From contig JAFCMP010000024.1 in the NCBI GenBank assembly GCA_017506865.1, positions 186,001 to 250,000 on the forward strand: a stretch of 64,000 nucleotides of DNA. The letters run 5' to 3'. The notes below the pieces were generated by a model, which made no database searches, was not told where the DNA came from, and saw only the letters and a list, made by a program, of their open reading frames with translations. This document shows, in pieces, positions 48,191 to 59,256 of the stretch. The position numbers and the translations under genes are program-made. Source of the DNA: Tribonema minus. Its lineage: Eukaryota > Sar > Xanthophyceae > Tribonematales > Tribonemataceae. Within the stretch, counting starts at the first letter, position 1; every line of letters starts with the position of its first letter.

Positions 48191-48736
48191 GCTCGGCCTG
48201 CTGCCGGCGCAAGTGCTGTCCAAGGCTGCTGGGTTGATCCTAGGGAGAATCATCGCGTGGGTAGAAAAGTGTGCTGCATGCACCACTCTCTCCAATCGAC
48301 AGCTGCCTCGCGAACGTCAGCAAACGCGCTTCCAGATGTACGGCAACTCAGCTGCTGCACCCTCTGTTCCTTCAAGCGTTTCGAGTTTTTGAAACCGAAG
48401 AACAGGAGGCTCGCGCCGCAGCTGTCAAGCGCACTTTTCAGTTTGTGTGCGTACAGCGCTCCTGCCCTACTATGCACATGCGATCCGCCATCATTGCAGC
48501 ATGACGGAACACTGGTGTGTGCATCCTTGCTGGTTGACAAGTTGACCTTCAATTGCTGTCGTCTGTTGCACCTGCTCTTTTGGCTCCTTTGGCTTAGAAT
48601 AGCTGCTTGCCCAGCTGTCCCGGAAACATCACACTCTCTACAAGCTTACTTGATCATTGAACACCAGACGGACGACACACACTCACGGTACGCACAACGC
48701 ACCAGCCCCGACATCAGTGCGAAGGACACAATCGAG

Positions 48737-49531
48737 ATGGCGTACCAAGCCTTCCACAAAGCACAGCTGCCGCGACGCCTGGCTTTCATCGATGCCCGCA
48801 GACCCACCGCCACCGCTACTTTCATGGCGTTCCGCACTCTAGCAGAGCAGCACCTGCTCCGCCCGTCGCAGGATGCGCCCGCGTCACCCCCTGCGGAAGC
48901 ACGCGAGCAAGAGTTCCGCTCTACATGCCATCAAGTCGCATTCGTTGAGGGCACAGTGGCGGCAGGCCTCATCTACATCAATCACATCAAGCTCTTGGCA
49001 CAGCAGCTGGAGACCAGAAGCGGGGACCTCATCCGCTACGCGGTGCAGCGCGCTCTGCCTGTCTGCAGCTTCGACGACAGCCCGGCGGCGCCAGGGCAAC
49101 TTCCGCTGGCGCGGCGCCTCCCCCCCGCGCAGCACGTGTACCTGGTGATGGGGGCCGCCTCGCTGCTGCAGGTGCTGCCGGCCTCGCTCCTCCAATCAGG
49201 CAACGTGAGGGGGATGCGGGCGGCGCTACAGCAGATGGAGCGCCAGCTTCGCCAGCAAGCAACGGTCACGTTTGACGTGCCAGCGTGCGATCCGCAGCTG
49301 CGGTTGCCATCGCCGCGCCGCATCAGCTCGCGCCTTCCGCCGCAGCCGCGGCGCGCGGCAGTTGTCCTCGGCTCCATGTTCCAGAGCCGCGAGCAGCTGG
49401 AGCTGCCGCTCGACACGGTGGCCGAGTTGCGGCAGCGGCACGCCACTAGCAGCGGCGGCAGCCCCAGCTCGCCGCGTTACCTGCCGCCCCTGGAGGCGCC
49501 GGAGCGGGCGCAGCGCGTGAGCACGCGCTGA
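48737..49531 (+). CDS. Uncharacterised protein, 264 aa
   Basis: An uninterrupted plus-strand frame of high GC3 ends at TGA 49529-49531. The Met at 48737 is the most conservative start; the frame is open back to 48134, and a splice acceptor (ccgacatcag at about 48716) could join an upstream exon. Features: a T-F-M-A-F-R-T-L-A-E-Q-H-L-L helix (about 27-43), hydrophobic helices near 68-90 and 140-160, and a basic, proline-rich C-terminal third. No signal peptide or known domain is recognised. A related fragment on the opposite strand at 48.1 kb suggests a local inverted duplication. Confidence 0.5.
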   Translation: MAYQAFHKAQLPRRLAFIDARRPTATATFMAFRTLAEQHLLRPSQDAPASPPAEAREQEFRSTCHQVAFVEGTVAAGLIYINHIKLLAQQLETRSGDLIRYAVQRALPVCSFDDSPAAPGQLPLARRLPPAQHVYLVMGAASLLQVLPASLLQSGNVRGMRAALQQMERQLRQQATVTFDVPACDPQLRLPSPRRISSRLPPQPRRAAVVLGSMFQSREQLELPLDTVAELRQRHATSSGGSPSSPRYLPPLEAPERAQRVSTR

Positions 49532-51409
49532 TCATGCGCGATTGCTCTAGCAGCGGAAACCCACATTGATCTAAGCAGTGCTCAGCACGAGCTTGTGAAC
49601 AGTGCTTCGATGGGAGGGCAAGTGATCACATGCGGGGTAGGTAGGTGGGCATCACGGCGCCGCGGAGCATCATTGCGCGACGGCGCCGCCGCGCACGCAA
49701 CAGCGCGGGAGCTGCAGCAGCGGAGCGGAGCGCACGGAGACGACAGGACGCGGCGTCGTTGCATCGTGCTCAGCGGCTGGTGCGGATGGCGCGCGGGTGG
49801 GGAGTGACCGGCCAGCAGCAGTTGCGCACAGGCGGCGTCCGCGCGAAGGCAGCAAAGCTGCGGCGGCAGCCAGATAGTGCTGCTGACATCCACAGTTGGG
49901 TGGCTGTTGCCATTGCCCACTGTGCCCCGGAACGTCTTGCGCAGGCGGTCAGCGGTGCCGATCTCCCCTTAGCTCAGGTCCTGCAAGAGTAGTACAGCGC
50001 CGTTGACCAGGGCTGGCACGGCGTTTGCGCATAGGTACAGACAGCGGCAGTAGATGGCTGAACAATTTTGTCGTCAAGTGGTAGTTAGGCCCGCGCAGTG
50101 CAGCTGCGGCCTGCGCTGGTGCAGGTCCGCCTTAGCACACAACAAAAGCTTCAGCTTTTCGGGCCCTAGGCGAGTATAGGTTTACAATGAGCACATGTAA
50201 ATGCAAATGTGTTGTCACCGCGGCAGGCCAATGCCGTGCGTCACGAACATCGGTCACGTCTTTTGCGCTGTGCCCTGGTTGATATGCCTGCTGCCGAGGC
50301 CCTGCTGCTAATGGCCATGCCCAGTTTTGCTGCGTGTACTTAAAAGTATGTGCCAGTTGCGAAGACAGTTGTCGTCCCGCAGAGCCTCGCAGTGAAGGTC
50401 GGTGTCGCCCCGGCATGTGTGCGCTTGCTAGACCACATATGCTACGGTGACAGTTCGCCCATGGGCTCAATTATCGACAATATGGTATGTAAGGCATGCG
50501 CGCGGCTACACTTGAGCGCTACACCAGCCTGAGTAGTCTGTTCCATATGCGACTGTAGTATGTACACAAATGTTGCTACTGCAAATATGCTTCAACATGA
50601 TGACGCGCACGCATCAGACGCCCTTGGTGAGGCATCATTGACGCAAGCGCTGGTGGCTCGGGGTGCACTTCCATCAAGCTGCATTATATCTATACTTTCA
50701 CAAAAGACGGCGTGTGCCCGACCTCAATGATGACACGCACACAAAGCGCGGCGCGCCTTCAACCATTTCAACACTATCGCACGCCTTGCGTCAGCGCTCA
50801 TCCTCTGTCCTTATGGGCGTCTCACGCCGCGCATAGCTGGCCAAGAATCTTGCGTCGGCATCACAGGCGACCAAAGTTCAGGAGCCTTCGTTCCATTGTA
50901 ATCGCTGCGAGGCGCGCTTGCGTGAATTGCGCCACTTGCCCCTACAAGCACCGCGGTCACTGCATCCAGACAGAACAGCGCGCAACACGTGTGCCTCAAA
51001 ACGCGCGCACCATGCACGTGACCAGCAGCAATGTGCTGTCGCACGCAGGGCGCGTAGTGCTGCTGCCGCACCGGCGACGCACGCGCGCACACACTGCTGG
51101 CGCGTTCAGCGACGGCGATGGTTGTCAGTGCGCTGAGCGTTGATGGCAACTCTGCGCGGAGCACTGTTGCAGACAGCACGCCGAGCGCTGACGCCCGTGG
51201 CCACATGATGAGGACTGCCAATCATCGACGCGCAAGCGAAATCGACGCAGGGTTGCATCATCATACAATGTTCCTGCTGACCACGCCGCACGTGCATTAC
51301 AAAACACAGACGCAACTCAGCAAAGGTCAGAGACACTGCAAGCCGCGGCGTCCCTGGGTTCATCAATTCATCAGCAAGCCCCCCCCTCCCCCCCCTTCCC
51401 CCCCCCCCC
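49532..51409. other. Stretch without a supported gene
   Basis: Between the unknown ORF and the SEM1 3' end. An open plus frame at 49645-49992 is R/A-rich and GC-driven with no recognisable protein. 51379-51411 is C-rich, then SEM1 3'-edge repeats begin. Confidence 0.4.
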
Positions 51410-51554
51410 CATCATCAACGCAGCGGTGGCGATTCGTTGAAGCTCCTATAGCAGCTGATGAGGTCGATGTCAGTCACCGCTGCTCACGTGGCGGTGGTGA
51501 CATTTTGTTGAAGTTCCGACAGCAGCTGATCAGGTCTTTGCCAATCAGCACCGC
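51410..51554 (-). repeat. Two tandem copies of the SEM1 3' coding end
   Basis: A ~70-bp unit (cacgcggcggtggtggcatt ttgttgaagttcc plus tail cagctgatcaggtcttt) contains the SEM1 stop codon and last codons. It is repeated twice downstream of the real stop at 51555. Confidence 0.85.
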
Positions 51555-53013
51555 TCACGCGGCGGTGGTGGCATTTTGTTGAAGTTCCTGCCGTAACTGG
51601 CTGCAGAAGTCCTCGTCCAGCGCGTCGTCGTCCCAGTCCTCCTGCCACTGCGCGGCGTCCGCCGTGTCCTCCTGTGCCGCGCTCCAGTTCTCCTCCTCAA
51701 ACTCCTGCGCGGCGTGTGCGGGGCGACGCGCGTTCGTTCAATCAGTTGCATCAAGTCAGATGGTATGTGTATCAGTTACATGTCTCCACATGCGGATAGC
51801 AGTGTGTCCGCCGTGTCCTCCTGCGCCGTGCTCTAGTTCTCCTCCTCAAACTCCTGCGCGGCGCGTGAAGGGCAACACGCGTCGCTCGAACCCTCACAAC
51901 ACCTGCGCGTTCAGTCAGCCACGAGAGAGCTCAGATGCTACGTGTACTGAATACTGGAATGAAAGCAGCGTCCGCCACGACGTCTTCCTGCGGGACCGTC
52001 CCATTTCCATTTCCTCTCCCGCGCGGCGTGCGGGGGACAGCGTGCTGCGCGCGCCTCCAAGTGAGCGTCAATACCAGTTACACTCGCTACTGTACGTGCT
52101 GATGCTTGCACTTCAGCAGTGATTATATTTGGCTTCTGCGGCATCCTCCTGCGCCGCCGCCCAGCTCTCCTACTCAGGCTCCTGCGCAGAGCGCGTAGGG
52201 CGGCGCGCCGCGCGCGCTGTGCAGGCGCAGTCGCGCTTGTGGTAAATCACAGCTCGAACATGGTGGGGCGAGCGCCGGACGTCGTATGTAGTGTATGCTT
52301 TTACAATAAGCGCAAAGATGTGCTCACTCATCGCTGACCATGCATGGTTGAGTCTGCTGCATAACAGCACCCCATCTGCACCATGAGCCTTTATGCTGTC
52401 AACAGCGCATCTGACGCGTTGCAGGCGTTGATTGTTGTGCTATCAGCATGTACAGCAGCCAAGCGTGCGTGGCGTGGTCAGTTTCACACCAAGCGGAGTG
52501 CTGCACAGGAGCAATGTCCGGGGTTCAGTCTGCCATGAAAATGAGGCAACGCTGTCAGTTGTGCTGATTGCAACATGACAGCGCCATGGTGTGGCTCGGA
52601 TGCACTGCGCATACGAGTTTTATCACAAAAAGAGGAAAGTGCGAGGCCAAGTCTGTGCCGCTATTCGGCTTGCTGGTTGCAGTTTTCAGGTGCGTCCGCG
52701 TGCCGGACACAGTCTCTGTGATGTAGCGAAAACCTCAACAAACCGCTAACATTCATCCGCAAGTACACTTAGCCCTGCAAACTTAGTGTACGGATACACC
52801 GTATCATCAGCTTGTCAGCTTTCAGCTTTCATCAACTTCCATCACCTGTTCGACGCGCCTGGAGCTCGCCCTAGAAAGATCGTGCGAAATCACACCAACA
52901 GTGATCCTGCTGCTTGAGGAGGGCTAGTGTGCAGGCATCGTTCTCTTTACCTCAAATTCATCGTCTTCTTCCAATCCCTCCACCACCGGCACTTGCTCCT
53001 TCTTATCCGCCAT
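51555..53013 (-). CDS. SEM1: SEM1/DSS1, 26S proteasome lid and mRNA-export/BRCA2-binding acidic protein
   Basis: Two exons, 53013-52951 and 51704-51555, phase 0, encoding exactly 70 aa, the length of human DSS1. Exon 1: M-A-D-K-K-E-Q ... G-L-E-E-D-D-E-F-E. Exon 2 continues E-F-E-E-E-N-W (human L-E-E-D-D-E-F-E-E-F-P-A-E-D-W), then W-Q-E-D-W-D-D-D-A-L-D-E-D-F and the C-terminal helix L-R-Q-E-L-Q-Q. The two acidic, Trp-containing segments are the family's binding regions for lid subunits, Sac3/Thp1-type complexes and BRCA2. The 1.25-kb intron splits the first acidic motif. Its acceptor edge is duplicated at about 51805-51875 (with an in-frame stop) and 52138-52195, and its 3' end is duplicated downstream. 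It is divergent from the next gene, 268 bp between start codons. Confidence 0.92.
51800..52200 (-). repeat. Two copies of the SEM1 exon 2 acceptor edge
   Basis: Copies at about 51805-51875 and 52138-52195 repeat the exon 2 start (E-F-E-E-E-N-W-S-A-A-Q-E-D). The first has a stop in the third-last shared codon; the second is more diverged but keeps a CTGCGCAG-like acceptor context. Confidence 0.85.
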
Positions 53014-53281
53014 GGTTGATGTTGGTTCTTTGACCATTGTGTCCTCGATCAGCCGCCGGCTCTGTCTCTCTCGCTCGCCCTCTCTCTGCACCAGAAGATA
53101 TGTTTCTCGCCAATTGAATAGCAGCTCGATGCGCCACACACCTTCTGCGGTAATACAGCGGAAGCAGATCTTCATCTTCGTGACTTCCGCAGATCGCGCG
53201 CAAACTCGCCTTTCCTCGGTCATCAAAGTAACTGAAAGCCAGCCCCCCAGTTTCGTTCCTCCTCCTGAGGCTGGCGTAAGC
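53014..53281. promoter_or_regulatory. Bidirectional upstream region of SEM1 and the low-complexity gene
   Basis: 268 bp between two divergent start codons. It contains tctctctcgctcgccctctctc (53066-53090), a pyrimidine-rich initiator-like tract, and no TATA box. A plus-strand frame is open across it from 53012, so the right-hand protein could start earlier. Confidence 0.45.
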
Positions 53282-53863
53282 ATGGGTAGCGAGGCATGGT
53301 TCCAGAGCGAGGCGTTCGAGGAGTTCAAGCTGACAGCGCGGCCTGCGCCAGTGGCGTCTGTCGCGCAACAACCGGTGACGATGATGCCTTGGATGAAGGA
53401 GAGGGCGGCAGCAAACATGGGCACAGGCAAGATCGCAACGCCGAGGCCTGTTGTGAGCTTAGTGGAGGCTTTTGCGGCTGCATGTGTATTGAACTAACGA
53501 CAAGTGAGATCGGCAGCAGCATGTTAGTCTGATATTGCGGTCAAAGCGCGATATACCTGCTGGCATCACATCACTCGGCACTTTGTGCTGTACTTACTCA
53601 TGGATGTCGCTGCCGACAAGCGCTTGCGGAGCTTCACTGGAAACACCGTGTGTAATCACTGATCCTGCGCAGGAAAACTGGCTCCGTGTTACATCAAGCA
53701 GGAGCAGAAGCGGCTGCGGAGGTTGAGAGCAGTCAAATCAACGCTGAAGGGCAAAATGGGCGTCGGCAGGCGACACTCCCTGCCCGCACCGGCATCCCAA
53801 TCATGGCAACAGCCACAGCCTCCGCAGTTTTATCAGCACCAGCCAACACCGCCAAATGACCAG

Positions 53864-53922
<59 letters not shown>

Positions 53923-56900
53923 CAAGCAGCACCGCCGGGAGCGGCACACAGATATTCTAGCCCCAGCGCAGCTCCACGAAATCATCGCTAAGCAAGTCAG
54001 CGCCGGCCACGGCGCGCGCGACACCCGCGGCGATGTGGACATGGTGACGCTCAGCAGCAGCGGCCGGGCTGATGCTCGACAGCGGAGGCAGCAACAGCGC
54101 AGCGCTGCCGCAGACGTGGGCGCCGCTGCAGATGCCAGCGACGCATCCGGCGGCAGCGACGACGACGCGATGCAGGAGTTCATGCAGTACGACGCCTTCG
54201 CGCAGAGCATGCGGACCGCAGAGGCGGCGCGGACGCTGCGCAGGAGCAGCAGCGGCGCCGCCGCCGCTGCCGCCGCCGTAGCAGCAGCCGCAGCAGTCGA
54301 TCCAGGCGACGCCCCTCGCGCACCACCCCGGCGCAGCAGCCAGGGACCTACGAGCTCGCTCCACAACGCTCAGCTCCGCACAGCGCTCAGGCATGTTATG
54401 CGCGCCGACGACGATGACTACGTCGACAACGACGACGATGACGATGATGATGGCGATGATGGCATCAGCGCGGCGTACGTGTCGCGCAGCGGCTCGGCGC
54501 CGCTGCGCGCGTCCGGCGCGGCGCCCTCCGCGGCGGCGGTGGCGGCGGCGGCGGCAGCGGGCGCTCACGCGCCGCAGCACCTGCGCGCGGACTCCCCCCC
54601 CGCCGCCGCCGCGGCCACGTCGTTCAGCGCGCCGCACATGGGGCAGCGCTCCTCAGCGGCGCTCCAAGCGAGAAGGGGGCACCGCCCCCCTCAGGACCCC
54701 CCTGCGAACCCCCCCGATCCATCTGCCACCCCCTCCAATTCGGCGCGGCTGCTGCCGGGGGGGCGCGTGGCAAGGATGCCACAGCAGCAGCGCTCGGCGT
54801 CCATCGGCAGCAGCCTGCAGCAGCAGCGCAACGCAGCGGCTGCGGCGGAGGCGGCGGCGGCGGAGGCGGCGGCGGCGGCGACGGCGCAGCACCGGCGCGT
54901 GTCGGCGGCAGCGGAGGCGGCGGCGGCGGCGTCGCTGCGGCGGCGGCACGCACGCGCGCAGGTCGGCTGCCTCAAGCAAATGGGCATGCAGGTGGGCCTT
55001 ACGATGCAATTACACTGCGGACAGGATATGTGCACGCACCGGATTGAACATGCAGTGTGCATTGTGTAGTGCTACAAGTAGGGCCCAGTGAAGCTTGCCA
55101 CCTGAGAGATGTGCTTTCACCAGTGGTTGACAACCGTGCATTGAGGTTTGACATTGATAGTGGAGTGGATGCACAACGGGCGGTGCTGAGCAGTGCTGCA
55201 CGGCAATCTCATTCCCGTCGTTCTGATTTCAGACGCTGACGCGCCCCTGTGTCGTCTGCTCGGAGCCGACAGCAGCGCACCAGATGGTGTACCCTTCCCC
55301 TGTTATTGCTCAGCCCTGTTGTTGCTCAGTGGACGCTATCATTACTGCCAACAGTGATCAGATGTGTTGCACGCTCATGCGCTGCGCACTCAGCTGCCGC
55401 GTGCGGAGCAATGCTCTTGCAGTGACTCGCACACGACCACCCGCACGGGCGCCATCAAACGCATGTTGTATCTCCACAACGGCAGTGGCAGCGCTCTGCA
55501 CAACGCTCTCTACCTCTTCGAACCTACTCTGTGACATCTTCCAAGACACTGATCTGCTATGCTCAGAGCATGAACCACACGAGTGATTTACAGCAGCAAA
55601 CACATGAGATGACATCTCGAACACACCTGATTTCCGCGCTCGCAGACGCTGCTGGCAAAGCTCGCACAGGCGCTGGCGCTGCCGCAACACACTCACTGCT
55701 GCGCTCACAGCGTGAAACCCAGTCACACCTAAATTATGAAACACTTTTGGTGACGTTGCCTCGCAGGCGCTGGCGGCAGAGCACGCGGAAGCGCTAGCGC
55801 TGCTGCAAGACCTCAGCGAGTGCCCCCTGGGCACTCCCGCCGCCGCCGCCGATGCCCCCGACTCCCCCCCCATCATGTCCGCGCGCAGCGCCACTCAGGC
55901 GTGGGCGCCGCCGCCGCCGCCGCCGCCGCCAATGAGCCCGCCGCCGCTGCCGCCGCCCGCGTCGCCGAGCGGCGGCAGCAGCGGCACTGGCTGCGCGAAT
56001 GTTAGCGGCGGCAGCGACGCCAGCGGCGGTGGCAGCAGCAGCAGCGCCGGCGATGACGCCGCAGAGGGCGGCGGCGACGGCGGCGGCGGCGGCGAAGGCG
56101 GCAGCGGCGGCGACGGCGGTGGCGGCGGCGGCGGTGGCAACGGCGGCAGCGGTGGCGGCGGCGTCAATGGCGGCGGCGGCGGCGGCAACGGCGGCGGTGG
56201 CGGCGGCACTTTTAGCGGCACCGCCGCGGAGCTGGCGCTGCCCGACACGGAGGCGTCGCGGCAGCAGGCGGCGGCGCGCTCACAGTACCAGCGCTGGTGG
56301 CTGACGTCGCTCCACGGTGACAGCGCTCAGGGAGGCAGTGCTCAGGGGCGGCGCCAGCGCTCACCGCGGTGCGCTAGCGAGGTGAATGAGGTTGCGCTGA
56401 ATTCGCTGCCACGCAACGGCGGGGCGTGCGCGGGACTGCGCGTTGTCGTCAGCCATTGCGCACGCGCGTCGTTTGACGGCGGCACCTGCGGTGCGTTATG
56501 CAGCAGAGTCAGCGCTTCTAGCTGCCGTTCTGCAGCGAGCACTGGCAGCGGCAGTGGCGGAGCAGCAAACGTTGAGGCAGCCGCTGCAGCAGGGAGCCAA
56601 TCGCTGTATCCCGCTGCGGCTGCAGAGGACGCAATGGAGGCAGTCACTGCAGCCCTCAGCACTGACGGCCGCGACGCTGCAGATGAAAGCGAGGCTAGCA
56701 TCAGCGCTCAGCTAAGGACCGAGGCATGCTCCCCTCAATGTCGTCCAGAGGACTCTGAGTCACAAGAGTCTGCTGCTGCTGCTGCTGCTGCCAAGCAGCT
56801 GGCACCAGAAGCGCGAGTACCGCAAGTGGAGCCGGATGCAGCGCCGCTGTTGACGCTTGCGCCATGCGCGCCGCAGGCAGCGGCAGTGGCGACGGCAGCA

Positions 56901-56932
<32 letters not shown>

Positions 56933-58139
56933 AGCTGCGGCGGAGGCGCCAGTCAGCTCGCTGCCATCACCAAATGCGTTCGCGTCAGCAACACCAGCGG
57001 CGACCCCGCCATCGCCACTCCACTTAGACATTGGTGACGATGACTGTTGCACTGAAAATGGCAGGGCCACCGAGGCAGCAGATGCAGCAGCAGCAGTGGC
57101 GGCGGTGACGGCAGCACGCGGACGCGCTCCGCATCATGCGTGCTCGCTGACACGCTCAGCGGCTGAAGAAGCGGGCTCGCTGCTGCCGTCGCCGCCGCCG
57201 CCGCCGCTGCCAATTGATTCGCAGCAAGCGGCAGCGGCCGATGACTGCGAACCTTGTGCCAGCAGCTCTCAACTCCATGCGTCACGGGACTTCAGTGAGT
57301 TTGCGCAGGAGTCCGCCAGTTCCAATAGCACTCAAGCGCGTCCAATCAGTGCTACCGCGGATGCGCCGGCGGCGCCGCAACGCGCTGCGCTGCCGCCGCC
57401 GGCCGACTGCGCGCCCGTGTCGGCTGCAACGGGAGTGGCACCTTTGGGCTCAGCTTTTGAGGCCGCCGCCGCAGCAGCAGCAGCAGCACAGGCAACGCAG
57501 TGTGAGGCGGCACTGGCATTGCCCTTATTTTGTGCACCGGCTGTGACTGCAGCTGCAGCGGCAGCGCAAGCGGCGGCAGCGGCGCCGCCGAGAAGTGCAG
57601 CAGCGAACGCAGCAGCAGCAGCGCACGATGAGGCCGGCATCGTGGAGGCACGAGAGGCCATGCCGCATGCGCTGCTAGCAAAATACGATGTGGACATTGG
57701 CATTGGAGCGCATGACTTGCTCCTGCCGCAGGAGCCTCCGGCAATGTTGCGGCCGGCAGCCGCAGCGCCATCAACACCTCCAGCCGCAGCTTCACTGGCG
57801 GCAGCAGCTGTGGCGGCAGCAGCGGCGGCGGCGGCGGCGCGCAGTGCGCCAGAGCCATGGGCAGTGCCTGACGCTTCGTCGGCGGCACGAGCGACGCTGC
57901 ATGCTGAGGACGCCGATGTAGTGTCACAGGAGGAACTTGGGGCGGAACCTCAAGAGGAGGCTGTGTACGGGCGCATCTACGTCTGCGGGGAGGGTCAGTG
58001 CGGCAGGTATTACTCCAGTACCCTGGTGGGAAGCGTGGGGCCGGAGTCGCCGGCGCTGATGGGGGGGGCGGAGGGGGGGGACGGGGGGGGTAGCGAGGGG
58101 TACGCCGCCAGCGACTTTGAATCAGAGGAGGAGAGCTGA
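53282..58139 (+). CDS. Long low-complexity (Q-, A-, G-, D-rich) protein, unknown function
   Basis: Model: exons 53282-53452, about 53702-54961 and 55767-58139, phase 0, about 1267 aa. Exon 1: M-G-S-E-A-W-F-Q-S-E-A-F-E-E-F-K-L, acidic/aromatic. Exon 2 starts basic (E-Q-K-R-L-R-R-L-R-A-V-K), then an uninterrupted glutamine tract of about 20 (CAG repeats, about 53870-53922), an aspartate run, and Ala-rich stretches. Exon 3 is open for 2.37 kb: a proline run, glycine repeats (56050-56210), several polyalanine tracts and an acidic end E-S-E-E-E-S. No catalytic domain is recognised; transcription or RNA-related scaffolding is a guess. Exon 2's acceptor is uncertain (alternative after 53671 in another phase), and an unrecognised intron may lie within 56300-56760. 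CAG and GCN tracts may be unstable in length. Confidence 0.55.
53868..53922 (+). repeat. CAG trinucleotide array coding polyglutamine
   Basis: About 18 uninterrupted CAG codons after GAG, in frame within the low-complexity gene. Pure CAG runs are prone to length change. Confidence 0.9.
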
Positions 58140-59256
58140 TTCAATGGCTACAACCTGCGTTACTTTCTTTCTGAGCACTTTTCATGATGTGATGAATCAA
58201 TGCCCGCTCTTTCAGCGCTAAAGACGTGCGCCACGTAACTTCTCAGTATGGTGCAGCGCACGCGTTGAAGCGGCAGTTCATGCGTTGCAGCGAGCGCATG
58301 TGCTTTGTTTCGTTGTGCGCGCAAGTAGTGCCATGGACGTGCGCGCCTGCATTGCATCACAGTTTCGACGATTATTTCGTGACCGCGGCTAGCGTGCCGA
58401 GGGCCGAGAGGGCTGGACCTATGTAGTCCCTACTCCTGTGGATCGTTTCAGCAGGTACTTTGGTCTCCTTGTTGACCTAACGGTGACGGTCCTCATCCGC
58501 ATGGTTTCGCAGAGGCCCCTCTTTTGACTACCCTCAAAGACTTCATTAATGCTGACATCGACCCCACGCGCTGAGTAGTCATTCAAAGTAGTGTGCGCCT
58601 AGGTGTTGTTGATATGACGCATCTTGGTGCCGGTGCGACAGTTGTTGACGACACGTCGATACACGTGTCGTACAGGTGCCAAGATGTGTTGCATGACAGC
58701 GCGAGTGTTGTACAGGTACCGAAACGCGTTGTGTTGACAACACCCGGGTATGCAGAACACGCTGATGGCGTGCACAGGGCCTCTGCTCCAGCAGGGCCGA
58801 CACTGATGACGGCCAAAGCGGTTCACACACTGTAAACTTCAACTCTGAGGCAGCATCATTCTCTTGTACGGGTTAACGCACAGCGCGTGCAACGCAGCGA
58901 CTCAGCAGCTGCGTCCAGTGCTGCTCAGGGTTAGGGTTAGGGTTAGGTAAAGCGAGCAGGCCCTCAGTGATTATTCCAGGTTGCGCGACGACCAGGGGGC
59001 GGCCTGGAGGGACTCAGCGCAGCAGCATCAGCATTAGGCGCTGTGCTGGCAAGCTGAGCGTGCCTTCAGAGGAAAACAGCCACTGCACTACACAGCAGCT
59101 GCGTATCACCCACTTCACTTCACTCGTATTGCGCTCACTTGCCGCATCGAATCCCTCTTGGTTGGAGACATGCAAGTACCAGACAAGCAAGCAGCCCAAG
59201 CAAAAAGCGGGAGTCTGGGATCACGAAACTGGATGTTGAAGTTGAAGTAGTTGTCA
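58140..59256. other. Intergenic region between convergent genes
   Basis: Holds the 3' ends of the low-complexity gene (+) and ClpS (-). A hairpin-forming pair, gcatcttggtgccggtgcga (58619-58638) and its near reverse complement at about 58667-58690, lies here with further variants downstream. A short TTAGGG run is at 58928-58947. Confidence 0.45.

Noticed and set aside
53012..53281. Upstream in-frame extension of the low-complexity protein from an ATG at 53012
   Set aside because: It would overlap the SEM1 start codon and has S/R-rich, non-conserved composition typical of untranslated sequence; kept only as an alternative.
56000..57927. Minus-strand and alternate-frame ORFs over the low-complexity gene
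   Set aside because: Products of trinucleotide repeats read in other frames.
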